Below, one piece after another: positions 1 through 7,631 of a stretch of DNA of 64,000 nt. Under the pieces are notes generated by a model. The model saw only the letters and a list, made by a program, of their open reading frames with translations. It was not told where the DNA came from and searched no databases. The stretch is from CAIWHR01 sp963726775. Lineage in GTDB: Bacteria; Pseudomonadota; Gammaproteobacteria; Burkholderiales; Casimicrobiaceae. Made by a program: the position numbers and the translations under genes. The first letter of the stretch is position 1. Each line of letters opens with the position of its first letter. The stretch spans positions 1,116,001 to 1,180,000 of the forward strand of contig CAVSDL010000001.1 in assembly GCA_963726775.1 (NCBI GenBank), given 5' to 3'.

Positions 1-146
1 GCCACGTTGACGCCACCCCCCAGCAGTGCGGAAATCGCGCCCCGCCCACCCTCCCACGCTCCCGCCACGGCCGCGACAGCCGCCGTAGCGATGAGCTGCC
101 ACTTGAGGACGGTACGGAATGGCTTGGTATTGAGCGGGGGGGTCAC
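1..146 (-). CDS. atpI: ATP synthase subunit I, AtpI (partial, N-terminal part)
   Basis: Reading frame on the minus strand that begins at a GTG (144-146) and runs off the window edge after 48 codons. The peptide starts VTPPLNTKPFRTVLKWQ and continues into a hydrophobic first membrane helix followed by a Gly-rich stretch ending LLGGGVNVA, which matches the N-terminus of the AtpI/UncI family. AtpI is a small inner-membrane protein encoded first in the atp operon and helps assemble the c-ring of the F-type ATP synthase. The rest of the atp operon should lie outside the window to the left. The position fits: in many betaproteobacteria atpI follows parB. The GTG start is the only plausible one because upstream ATGs are out of frame. 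No clear Shine-Dalgarno is visible. Partial, so moderately sure. Confidence 0.72.
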   Translation of the reverse strand, partial: MTPPLNTKPFRTVLKWQLIATAAVAAVAGAWEGGRGAISALLGGGVNV

Positions 147-335
147 ACGATGCGCACGGCCTGCAGGTAGCGCATTTCCGGCAGCAGCAAACCCGTTGAT
201 TATAGCCGTCCTTGGCGGAGCACCGCAACGCGGAGGAGCGCCCAGGGCGGACGCGAAACGATCGCGAACCTCGCGCCCGGGAGACCCGGCAGCTTGCCTT
301 CCGTCAGCGGCCGCATTTGCCGCGCCGCGCCGTCG

Positions 336-608
336 TCAACCGCCGGAAAGCGCCCCGACGATCATGAGCTCGGCATCGGACGCCACGCCCTCCGCCGGAC
401 TGCGCGCAACAATTCCGTCCACGAAGAGCTTGATGTGCGGGCGGATCGCGCCCTGCTCGTCGACGATGCGAAACCGCAGTCCCGGGTAGCGGGCGTCGAG
501 CTTCGCGAGCGCATCCGCCAACGTGGCCGTCCGATCCGAAAGGTCGATCGCGACGCGCTCGACGCCCGCCGTGTACGAACGCAGCAGTCCCGGAACGCGA
601 ACGATCAT
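336..608 (-). CDS. MoaD/ThiS-family small sulfur-carrier-like protein
   Basis: 90-residue protein with the length and pattern of the beta-grasp MoaD/ThiS fold and a C-terminal Leu-Ser-Gly-Gly. In this family the terminal Gly-Gly is adenylated by an E1-like enzyme and converted to a thiocarboxylate that donates sulfur, or is joined to another protein. It starts three bases after the stop of the upstream propeller gene, so the two are surely co-transcribed and probably translationally coupled. No E1-like enzyme (MoeB/ThiF), MoaE or ThiG gene is in the window, so it is not simply part of a molybdopterin or thiamine operon. The family assignment rests on size, the hydrophobic pattern and the GG tail; the substrate is unknown. 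Confidence 0.8.
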   Translation of the reverse strand: MIVRVPGLLRSYTAGVERVAIDLSDRTATLADALAKLDARYPGLRFRIVDEQGAIRPHIKLFVDGIVARSPAEGVASDAELMIVGALSGG

Positions 609-611
609 CGC

Positions 612-1760
612 TCAGGCCACCTCGATCGCATAGATGTGGGGCAGATGCTGCGCGAGGCATTTCCATGCGCGGCCTTCGTCGCGGCTGGCCCACACTTCGC
701 CGCTGGTCGTCCCGAAGTAGATACCGACGGTTGGGGCAGCGTCCGCCGTCATCGCCTGCCGCTTCACCGTCCACCAGGCTTGCGCTTTCGGCAGGCCGGT
801 CGCCTGGCGCTGCCACGTGCGGCCGCCGTTCACGGAGCGGTAGGCCGCAGGCTTTCCACCCGGCGACACGCGCGGCCAGACGCTCGTGCCGTCCATCGGG
901 AACACCCAAAGCGTGTCGGGGTCCCGCGGGTGCAACACCATCGGAAATCCTATCGGCCCCACCGATTTGGGCATCGCCGCTCCGATGTCGGTCCAGCGAA
1001 CGGCGGGCCGGTCGAGTCGATAGATTCCGCAGTGGTTCTGATGGAAGAGTCGGTCCGGTGCCTGCGGATGCAGTCGCACGCAGTGAGGGTCGTGGCCGAA
1101 CTCCGCGTTCGGATCCGGCATGAAGTCGGCTTTCACGCCGCCGTTCAGCGGCCGCCAATCGGCGCCCGCATCGACGGACTCGAAAATTCCGCCACTCGAC
1201 ATCCCGATGTAGAGGTGCTTCGGGTCACGCGGATCGACGAGGATCGAATGCAGTTTCGCGCCATCCGGCGTGCCGTCCTGATCGCCCCCGCACCACTCCT
1301 TGCGGCGCGGATGCGTGTTGAATCCGGCGACCCCATTCCAGGTCACCCCGGCATCGGCCGAGCGAAAGAGACCCTGTGGCGAGGTGCCCGCGTACCAGGT
1401 GTTCCGTTCCGAGGCATGCCCCGGCGTCAGCCAGAACGTGTGATCGACGGTGCGCCCGGTGCCCGCCTCGAACGCCGGTGGCTTCGAAGCCTCCTTCCAC
1501 GTTCGGCCGCGGTCGGTCGAGCGAAAGATCGTCGGTCCCAGATGTCCGGTGCGGGCCGCGACGAGCAGCGTCTTGCCGTCGCGCGGATCCTGCACCGCAT
1601 GGTGGACGATGCTTCCGAGAAAGTGCGGCCCCGCGAGTTTCCAGGAGCGCCGCGCAGCATCACCGGTGAGAATCCACAGCCCCTTGCGCGTAGCGATCAG
1701 CAGCCGGGTATTCCGCGGCGACGCCACGCCGGCGGCGCTCTTCCTGTTCGCCGTTGCCAT
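612..1760 (-). CDS. Asp-box (BNR/sialidase-like) beta-propeller protein
   Basis: 382-residue protein with five Asp-box motifs (S-x-D/N-x-G-x-x-W): STDRGRTW 81-88, SADAGVTW 134-141, SVDAGADW 195-202, SVNGGRTW 309-316 and SRDEGRAW 359-366. These mark a sialidase/VPS10-like propeller. A His/Cys-rich patch at residues 223-244 (H223, H226, C227, H231, H240, H243, C244) could bind metal or form an active site. There is no signal peptide, so it is probably cytoplasmic, and the usual sialidase catalytic Arg triad cannot be assigned; calling it an exo-alpha-sialidase would overreach. It is followed three bases later by the MoaD/ThiS-like gene, a pairing I recall in many bacteria, which suggests a joint but unknown function. 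Start at ATG 1758-1760. Confidence 0.82.
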   Translation of the reverse strand: MATANRKSAAGVASPRNTRLLIATRKGLWILTGDAARRSWKLAGPHFLGSIVHHAVQDPRDGKTLLVAARTGHLGPTIFRSTDRGRTWKEASKPPAFEAGTGRTVDHTFWLTPGHASERNTWYAGTSPQGLFRSADAGVTWNGVAGFNTHPRRKEWCGGDQDGTPDGAKLHSILVDPRDPKHLYIGMSSGGIFESVDAGADWRPLNGGVKADFMPDPNAEFGHDPHCVRLHPQAPDRLFHQNHCGIYRLDRPAVRWTDIGAAMPKSVGPIGFPMVLHPRDPDTLWVFPMDGTSVWPRVSPGGKPAAYRSVNGGRTWQRQATGLPKAQAWWTVKRQAMTADAAPTVGIYFGTTSGEVWASRDEGRAWKCLAQHLPHIYAIEVA

Positions 1761-2003
1761 AAGCCCCTCCCCCTGTTCGTCGAACCGGTAACGCTACCGC
1801 GCTTGCGCAAACCCGGCAAGCGACGCCACTTGGGACCGCGATCCCGGGTTCCCGGGGCGGTCTCGTTCGCCCCTGATGCCGCCGAGCCGGCGGCGGCGGC
1901 ACGATCGGCGCATGACGCCGCGGCGGATTGCGGTGGAAGGGGTTGAATTCGGTCGCGAAGGCTGCGATTCTTCCGGGTTCACCACCCAACGCAAGGAGCG
2001 CGC

Positions 2004-2510
2004 ATGACGATCAAGGTTGGGGACACGCTGCCCGCAGGCACGCTGTCCGAATACATCGAAGTCGAAGGCAATGGCTGCACGATCGGCCCCAATGAATTCA
2101 AGGTCGGCGACCTCACCCGCGGCCGCAAGGTTGTGATCTTCGGCCTGCCGGGCGCGTTCACGCCGACATGCTCGGCGAAGCATGTGCCGAGCTACGTGCA
2201 AAGCCTCGACAAGCTGAAGGCAAGGGGCATTGCCGAGGTCTTTTGCATGTCGGTGAACGATGCGTTCGTGATGGGCGCGTGGGCGCGCGATCAGAAGACC
2301 GGCGGCAAGGTCCGGATGCTGGGCGACGGCAGCGCCGCCTATACCAAGGCGCTTGGTCTGGAGTTCGATCTCACCGCGAAGGGCCTCGGCGTTCGCTGCC
2401 AGCGGTTCTCGATGCTGGTCGACAACGGCGTCGTCAAGACTCTCAATATCGAAGCGCCGGGCAAGTACGAAATCTCCGACGCGGAGACGATGCTGAAGCA
2501 ACTGGGTTAG
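2004..2510 (+). CDS. Peroxiredoxin, Prx5 type (thiol peroxidase)
   Basis: 168-residue peroxiredoxin of the AhpC/TSA superfamily, Prx5/type II subgroup. It reduces hydrogen peroxide and organic hydroperoxides with thiol electrons, in the cytoplasm. The peroxidatic cysteine is C56 in PGAFTPTCS; further cysteines are C25, C81 and C132, so whether it works as a 1-Cys or an atypical 2-Cys enzyme cannot be settled here. The full family length is present without the C-terminal glutaredoxin fusion found in some bacteria. The ATG has a good ribosome binding site (AAGGAG, about 8 bases upstream). It is convergent with parB: the two stop codons overlap (TAG at 2508-2510 on plus, TAA at 2507-2509 on minus). 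Confidence 0.9.
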   Translation: MTIKVGDTLPAGTLSEYIEVEGNGCTIGPNEFKVGDLTRGRKVVIFGLPGAFTPTCSAKHVPSYVQSLDKLKARGIAEVFCMSVNDAFVMGAWARDQKTGGKVRMLGDGSAAYTKALGLEFDLTAKGLGVRCQRFSMLVDNGVVKTLNIEAPGKYEISDAETMLKQLG

Positions 2511-3387
2511 CGGCCGGCGCCGGATGCCCCGAATCCCCGAAGCTTGGCGAGGATCCCGTCGAGCTGCTCCAGGCTCGCGTAGGTGATCACGAGGCGGCCG
2601 GCGCCATTTTTCTTCGGTTCGATCGCCACCTTCGCGCCCAGCGTTTCGGCGAGTTCTTCGGCGAGGCGGGCAACATCGGGATCGGCGGCGCGCGCGCCGC
2701 GTTGGGTGCGCGATGCTTGCCCGGATGCGCGAGGTGGTGGACGAGCCGCTCCGTTTCGCGGACCGAAAGTCCTTGCGCAACCACGCGCGCCGCGGCCGCG
2801 GCCTGCTGCGCCGCGGCGAGCCCGAGCAGCGCGCGGGCATGCCCCATGTCGAGCTTCCCGCCCATCAGGTATTCCTGAACGGGATTCGCGAGATCGCGCA
2901 GCCGCAGCAGATTGGTGACGGCGCTGCGCGAGCGGCCAACGGCCTTCGCCGCCGCTTCGTGGGTGAGACCGAACTCGCCGATCAGACGGTGAATGCCGTT
3001 GGCCTGTTCCAGCGGATTGAGATCTTCGCGCTGAATGTTTTCGATGAGCGCAATGGCCAGCGCTGATTGATCGGGGACTTCTTTCACCAGCGCCGGCACG
3101 TCCTTCAGGCCCGCGCGCTGCGCCGCGCGCCATCGTCGCTCGCCGGCGATGATCTCGAACCGACCGCCTTCGACGGGCCGCACCAGCACGGGCTGCATCA
3201 CGCCGTGATCGCGAATCGACTGCGCCAGCTCGTCGAGCGACGCTTCGTCCATCCGCGTGCGTGGCTGGTACTTGCCGGGTCGCAACCGGTCGATCGCGAG
3301 CATCTGCAGCGATTCCCTGGCGCCCGACTCATCGGAGCCCGACAGCAGCGCGTCGAGACCGCGGCCGAGGCCTTTCGGACGAATCAT
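2507..3387 (-). CDS. parB: Chromosome partitioning protein ParB (apparent frameshift near the C-terminal domain)
   Basis: ParB/Spo0J centromere-binding CTPase. From the ATG at 3385-3387 one frame gives the N-terminus (KGLGRGLDALL), the CTP-binding motif region (IIAGERRWRAAQ), box II (LIENIQREDLNPLEQA), and the helix-turn-helix through VRETERLV. After about HPGKHR this frame degenerates. A different frame then supplies the C-terminal dimerisation domain (ADPDVARLAEELAETLGAKV to a TAA at 2507). The switch lies about 2685-2745, over a GC run (2685-2700) that is prone to sequencing error; one missing base would restore a protein of about 293 residues. Either an assembly error or a real truncation that would remove the dimerisation domain. 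The start overlaps parA by ATGA. Confidence 0.85.
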
Positions 3388-4244
3388 GGTGTCTTCTCCG
3401 TGCCGGCGCCATCCCGGGCGGCGGCAGTGCGCCGTACCGCGGCTTGCGCATCCATCCGCCGCAGGATCTCGCCGGCGAGCGCGAGATACGCTTGCGCGCC
3501 TTTCGAAGCGGCGTCGAGGTGGAGCGCGGGGACTCCATGCGACGGCGCCTCGGCCAAACGGATGTTGCGGGGAACGATCGTGCGGTAGAGCTTGTCCCCG
3601 AAATGCTTCTCGAGCTCCGCTCCGACGTGCTGGGCGAGTGTATTGCGCGGGTCGTACATCGTGCGCAGCAAGCCCTCGATTTCGAGCGCAGGATTGAGGT
3701 GCGCGCGCACTTTCTTGATCGTCTGGACGAGATCGGAGAGCCCTTCCAGCGCGTAGTACTCGCACTGCATCGGGATCAGCACCGCGTCCGCGGCGCAGAG
3801 ACCATTGAGCGTCAGCAGCGACAACGACGGCGGACAGTCGAGGAGAATGAAATCGTAGTCCGGCGCAACTTCGGTGATCGCCGTGCGCATCTGGTGCAGC
3901 GCTTCGGCCAGCGCGTCCTTGAGGCGCGTTTCGCGCTCGGGCAGTTCGACAAGCTCGACCTCGGCGCCGGCGAGCTCGCGGTTCGCGGGCACGACGTCGA
4001 AACCCCCGGTGGGCGACGGAACGCGCACGTCGGCGATCTTCCGCTCGCCGAGCAGCACCTGGTAGACGGTCGCCGGAAAGGCGCGCTTGTCGAGCCCGGC
4101 GCCGGTGGTGGCGTTGCCCTGCGGATCGAGGTCCACCAGCAACACGCGCCGCTTCATCGCGACCAGGCTCGCCGCGAGATTGACGGCGGTGGTCGTCTTG
4201 CCGACGCCGCCCTTCTGGTTCGCCACCGCGAGGATCCGGGTCAC
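3384..4244 (-). CDS. parA: Chromosome partitioning ATPase ParA (Soj)
   Basis: 286-residue MinD/ParA-type ATPase that moves ParB-parS complexes and so segregates the replicated origin. It has the deviant Walker A motif KGGVGKTTT (residues 11-19, signature lysine K11 and catalytic K16), the Walker A' region LLVDLDPQGNAT, and the Walker B region FILLDCPPSLSLLT. Length is typical of chromosomal Soj proteins without an N-terminal DNA-binding extension, unlike plasmid ParA. The start is GTG (4242-4244), which overlaps the rsmG stop as GTGA, and the gene's stop overlaps the parB start as ATGA. It therefore sits third in a tightly coupled mnmG-rsmG-parA-parB operon. Two parS sites lie upstream of mnmG. 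Confidence 0.96.
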   Translation of the reverse strand: MTRILAVANQKGGVGKTTTAVNLAASLVAMKRRVLLVDLDPQGNATTGAGLDKRAFPATVYQVLLGERKIADVRVPSPTGGFDVVPANRELAGAEVELVELPERETRLKDALAEALHQMRTAITEVAPDYDFILLDCPPSLSLLTLNGLCAADAVLIPMQCEYYALEGLSDLVQTIKKVRAHLNPALEIEGLLRTMYDPRNTLAQHVGAELEKHFGDKLYRTIVPRNIRLAEAPSHGVPALHLDAASKGAQAYLALAGEILRRMDAQAAVRRTAAARDGAGTEKTP

Positions 4245-4873
4245 GCGCGCTCCATGACGATCAGATGGCGCTCGGCGTCGAGGCCCGGCACCGCCAGCGA
4301 GGGCGTGGCAACGACGCGAATGTCCGCGGGCAGAAGCGCGATCTCCTCGTCCGGAAAGACCCCCTTCATCGCGACGAGCTGCCCGTTCGGCGCGAGATGC
4401 CGCGCGCTCAGTTGCACGAACGTCGCAAGGTCGGAGAAGGCGCGCGCGATCACGACATCGAAGGGGGCGTCCGGCAGGAACTCCTCGACGCGCGTGATCA
4501 CGGCTTCGGCATTGGCGAGGCCAAGCTCGATCACGGCTTGCTGCAGGAACGCGCCCTTCTTGTGGTTGCCGTCGAGCAGCACGACGTGCCAGCCGGGCTG
4601 CGCGATCGCCAGTGGAATCCCCGGCACCCCGCCGCCGCTGCCGACATCGAGAATGCGGAGCCCGTCACGCGCCGGCAGCCGAGGCATGACGGCGAGCGCG
4701 TCCAGAACATGGTGCGTGACCATCCGCTCGGGCTCGCGTATCGCGGTCAGGTTGTAGGTGAGATTCCATTTCGCGAGCAGCGCAAGATACCCGGCGAGGG
4801 AATCGCGCGCGGGGTCCGGCAATCGGACGCCAAGCGCGGCAAGTCCCTCGTCGAGGTCCGTCGTGGCGATCAA
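4241..4873 (-). CDS. rsmG: 16S rRNA (guanine-527-N7)-methyltransferase RsmG (GidB)
   Basis: About 210 residues. RsmG methylates N7 of G527 in 16S rRNA using S-adenosylmethionine; loss gives low-level streptomycin resistance. The SAM-binding loop LDVGSGGGVPGIPLAI and the preceding WNLTYNLTAI segment are diagnostic, and the total length matches the family. The only start that preserves the N-terminus and fits the operon is TTG (4871-4873), which overlaps the mnmG stop as TTGA; no ATG or GTG is in frame nearby. The stop overlaps the parA GTG. The gene is thus expressed by translational coupling from mnmG. The reading frame extends far upstream without a stop, but that part is a shadow of mnmG. 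Confidence 0.95.
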   Translation of the reverse strand: MIATTDLDEGLAALGVRLPDPARDSLAGYLALLAKWNLTYNLTAIREPERMVTHHVLDALAVMPRLPARDGLRILDVGSGGGVPGIPLAIAQPGWHVVLLDGNHKKGAFLQQAVIELGLANAEAVITRVEEFLPDAPFDVVIARAFSDLATFVQLSARHLAPNGQLVAMKGVFPDEEIALLPADIRVVATPSLAVPGLDAERHLIVMERA

Positions 4874-6810
4874 GCCGACCGCCGCGTCGCGGGGGGCGGG
4901 CGCACGTCGCGGTCGGCCGCGCGTGCGCCGAATCCGCGCTTCAAATGCACCAGCAGCAGCGAAATCGCCGCCGGGGTGACGCCGGAAATGCGCGCCGCCT
5001 GGCCCACCGTCTCGGGCTGGTGCAGATTGAGTTTCTGCTGCACTTCCGTCGACAAACCGCGCACCGTGCGGTAATCGAGATCCGCAGGCATCGGCAGGCC
5101 TTCCTCGCTTCGACGGCGCGCGATCTCTTCGCGCTGCCGTTCGATGTAACCGGAATACTTGGTCGCGATCTCGACCTGTTCCGCGACGACGGGATCGACG
5201 GTCGACGGGCCTTCGCCCTGCAGCGTCGCGAGGTTCGCATACGTGACGTTCGGCCGGCGGAGCAGGTCGGCGAGGGAATATTCGCGCTCGATCGGGGCGC
5301 CCAGCACACGTTGCGCGTCGTGCTGAGCGACCACGTTCGGGTTCACGTAGGTCGTCTTCAGGCGTTCGTACTCGCGCGCGACGGCATCGCGCTTCCGCGC
5401 ATAGGCGTCCCAGCGCGCATCGTCGACAACGCCGAGCGCACGGCCGGTTTCCGTCAGCCGCAGGTCCGCATTGTCCTCGCGCAGCTGCAGCCGGTATTCG
5501 GCGCGCGACGTGAACATCCGGTAGGGCTCGGAGACGCCAGAGGTGATGAGGTCGTCCACCAGCACGCCGACGTACGCCTCGTCGCGGCGCGGGCACCAGC
5601 CGCCGTCCCCGCGTACCCGGCGCGCGGCGTTGACGCCGGCGACGAGACCCTGCGCCGCGGCCTCCTCGTATCCGGTCGTGCCGTTGATCTGCCCCGCGAA
5701 AAATAGTCCCCGTATCGCCTTGGTTTCGAGCGACGAGCGCAGCGCGCGGGGGTCGAAATAGTCGTACTCGATCGAGTAGCCCGGGCGGAGGATATGCGCG
5801 TTTGCGCAGCCCGCGAGCGAGCGCACCAGCGCGAGCTGCACGTCGAACGGCAGCGACGTCGAAATGCCGTTCGGGTAGATTTCCTCCGTCGCGAGTCCCT
5901 CGGGCTCGAGGAAGACCTGGTGGCTCGGGCGGTCCGCGAAGCGCACGACCTTGTCCTCGATCGACGGGCAATAGCGTGGGCCCACCCCTTTGATCACGCC
6001 GGTGAACAGCGGCGAGCGATCGAGACCGGCGCGAATGATCTCGTGCGTGCGCGGGTTGGTCTTCGTAATCCAGCAGGGCAGCTGCCGCGGATGCAGCGCG
6101 CGCGTGCCCATGAAGCTGAACACCGGCGCCGGATCGTCGCCGGGCTGGATGTCGAGCGCCGCGAAATCGATCGTGCGGCCGTCGAGTCGCGGCGGGGTTC
6201 CGGTCTTCAACCGGCCGACCGGCAACTGCAGCTCCCGCAAGCGCGCGGCGAGCCTCTTGGCGGGCGGGTCGCCCGCCCGGCCGGCCTCGTAATGGTCGAG
6301 GCCGACGTGGATCAATCCGGCCAGGAAGGTGCCCGTAGTCAGAATGACCGACTCGGATTCGAATCGAATTCCAAGCTGGGTAACGACACCGGTGACCCGC
6401 GCGTCGGCGCCATCGCCGTCCAGCGTCAGGTCGTCGACCGCCTGCTGAAAAAGCGTGAGGTTGGGCTGTTTCTCGAGCCGTGTGCGAATCGCCTGCTTGT
6501 AGAGCACCCGGTCCGCCTGCGCGCGCGTCGCGCGCACCGCCGGGCCCTTGCTCGAATTGAGAATTCGAAATTGGATCCCGGCTTCGTCGGTCGCGATCGC
6601 CATCGCGCCGCCCATCGCGTCGACTTCCCGGACCAGATGACCCTTGCCAATTCCGCCGATGGACGGATTGCAGGACATCTGTCCCAGGGTTTCGATGTTG
6701 TGGGTCAGCAGGAGCGTCTTGCGGCCCATCCGCGCGCTGGCAAGCGCCGCCTCGGTGCCGGCATGGCCGCCCCCTACGACTATGACTTCGAAGCGTGTCG
6801 GAAATATCAT
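4870..6810 (-). CDS. mnmG: tRNA uridine-5-carboxymethylaminomethyl modification enzyme MnmG (GidA)
   Basis: 646-residue FAD-dependent enzyme that, with MnmE (also in this window), installs the cmnm5 group on wobble U34 of certain tRNAs. The N-terminus holds the dinucleotide-binding motif VVGGGHAGTEAALAS, then the family signature MSCNPSIGGIGKGHL, and near residue 370 GLFFAGQINGTTGYEEAA; the C-terminal helical MnmE-binding region is present. I chose the ATG at 6808-6810 (MIFPTRFEVIVVGGG) because the family begins close to this glycine-rich motif; an in-frame ATG 20 codons upstream adds an Arg/Lys-rich stretch not seen in homologues. First gene of the mnmG-rsmG-parA-parB operon, overlapping rsmG by 4 bp. 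Confidence 0.97.
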   Translation of the reverse strand: MIFPTRFEVIVVGGGHAGTEAALASARMGRKTLLLTHNIETLGQMSCNPSIGGIGKGHLVREVDAMGGAMAIATDEAGIQFRILNSSKGPAVRATRAQADRVLYKQAIRTRLEKQPNLTLFQQAVDDLTLDGDGADARVTGVVTQLGIRFESESVILTTGTFLAGLIHVGLDHYEAGRAGDPPAKRLAARLRELQLPVGRLKTGTPPRLDGRTIDFAALDIQPGDDPAPVFSFMGTRALHPRQLPCWITKTNPRTHEIIRAGLDRSPLFTGVIKGVGPRYCPSIEDKVVRFADRPSHQVFLEPEGLATEEIYPNGISTSLPFDVQLALVRSLAGCANAHILRPGYSIEYDYFDPRALRSSLETKAIRGLFFAGQINGTTGYEEAAAQGLVAGVNAARRVRGDGGWCPRRDEAYVGVLVDDLITSGVSEPYRMFTSRAEYRLQLREDNADLRLTETGRALGVVDDARWDAYARKRDAVAREYERLKTTYVNPNVVAQHDAQRVLGAPIEREYSLADLLRRPNVTYANLATLQGEGPSTVDPVVAEQVEIATKYSGYIERQREEIARRRSEEGLPMPADLDYRTVRGLSTEVQQKLNLHQPETVGQAARISGVTPAAISLLLVHLKRGFGARAADRDVRPPPATRRSA

Positions 6811-6868
6811 GATTTTGTTACGGTTTTTCGCCCAGGCTGGCTTAAGCGCGCGCGAAAACCGAGCGCGC

Positions 6869-6897
6869 ATGATACGGCAAACGAAGGCTTCGGGAAA
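6869..6897 (-). promoter_or_regulatory. Candidate sigma-70 promoter for the mnmG operon
   Basis: On the minus strand TATCAT (6869-6874, five of six bases of the -10 consensus) lies 17 bases downstream of TTTCCC (6892-6897, three of six of the -35 consensus). It would start transcription about 50 bases before the mnmG ATG. Spacing is ideal but the -35 is weak, so this is a suggestion only. Confidence 0.3.
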
Positions 6898-6980
6898 GCG
6901 GCTAAAGACGGCGCGTTTCGCCCCGACCGCACGCGATCGAATCGCGAGTTCGTCGGCTCCGCCATGCCCGCAGGGGAGCG

Positions 6981-6996
6981 CGTTCCACGTGGAACA
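6981..6996. other. parS centromere site 1
   Basis: CGTTCCACGTGGAACA matches the relaxed chromosomal parS consensus TGTTNCACGTGNAACA at all fixed positions except the first base, and contains the perfect 14-bp palindrome GTTCCACGTGGAAC. It lies about 170 bases upstream of mnmG in the operon that encodes ParA and ParB, where parS sites are commonly found. Confidence 0.88.
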
Positions 6997-7142
6997 TGGG
7001 GCGGCGGTTGGGCGGCCCGCTCACGATCAAGGTCATCCGATACGTCAGGCGGCACGCGGCGGCGACCCTCGTTCGCACTTGCCATCGAATCCCGGGCAAG
7101 CCCAAGGCATCGGCGGGGGACCGGCCGGGTACTGCCACGCTC

Positions 7143-7158
7143 CGTTCCACGTGAAACA
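7143..7158. other. parS centromere site 2
   Basis: CGTTCCACGTGAAACA differs from the strict parS consensus TGTTTCACGTGAAACA at only two positions (first and fifth). It lies 162 bases from site 1, so ParB could nucleate at a paired site. I searched by eye for the CACGTG core flanked by GTTN and NAAC elsewhere in the window and found no other full match. Confidence 0.92.
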
Positions 7159-7631
7159 GTCGCGCGTCTCCAGCTGCCCGTGAATCCCCGCGTTGCGGTT
7201 GCCGGGCGGGGGAGCCACGCCCCCTTTTCTCGGAGCCCGGATTGGCTCGGGCCTCGGAAACGATCGAATCGGGCGCAGCACTCGCCATCCTTCCAAAGTC
7301 CTGCGGAATAGACCCGGTAACGCCAAGCACAGTCAGTGGCGGGAAATCGTTGGCACGGGAGATTCACCATGGCATTGGCCAAGCGGTGCGACGGCGAAAT
7401 CACCGCGGGCGCTGCGAACGGCGCGGCGGCGCGGAAGAGCCTGCGTTTCGGGGGGCCAGGCGCGCCCTCCTGCATGGGCGTCGATTCGCCGCTTGCATCC
7501 GGGGCATGATCCGTGACCTCGCGCGGCGCAGCCGCGCGATCCAAGCAGCCGGCTCGGCCTCAATTATGATGTGGGCGCCCACTCCTTCGGAGCCCCATAA
7601 CGTACGCCATTCCGTAGCGGTGATATCCGGC

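Larger units (their letters stand above)
6811..7631. other. Non-coding interval between pckG and mnmG, carrying two parS sites
   Basis: About 820 bases with no convincing gene; the open frames here differ between strands and show no recognisable family. It contains the mnmG promoter region and two parS palindromes. The part from about 7160 to 7631, downstream of pckG, shows only a short perfect palindrome (GTGGGCGCCCAC near 7570) that could be a weak terminator remnant, and nothing else that I recognise. Confidence 0.6.

Noticed and set aside
612..1760. Annotating the propeller as exo-alpha-sialidase
   Set aside because: Asp boxes alone do not show sialidase activity; no signal peptide and no assignable Arg triad.
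294..1946. Plus-strand frame of 550 codons opposite the propeller and MoaD genes
   Set aside because: Shadow frame, composition Arg/Ala-rich, no family; the minus-strand genes explain the region.
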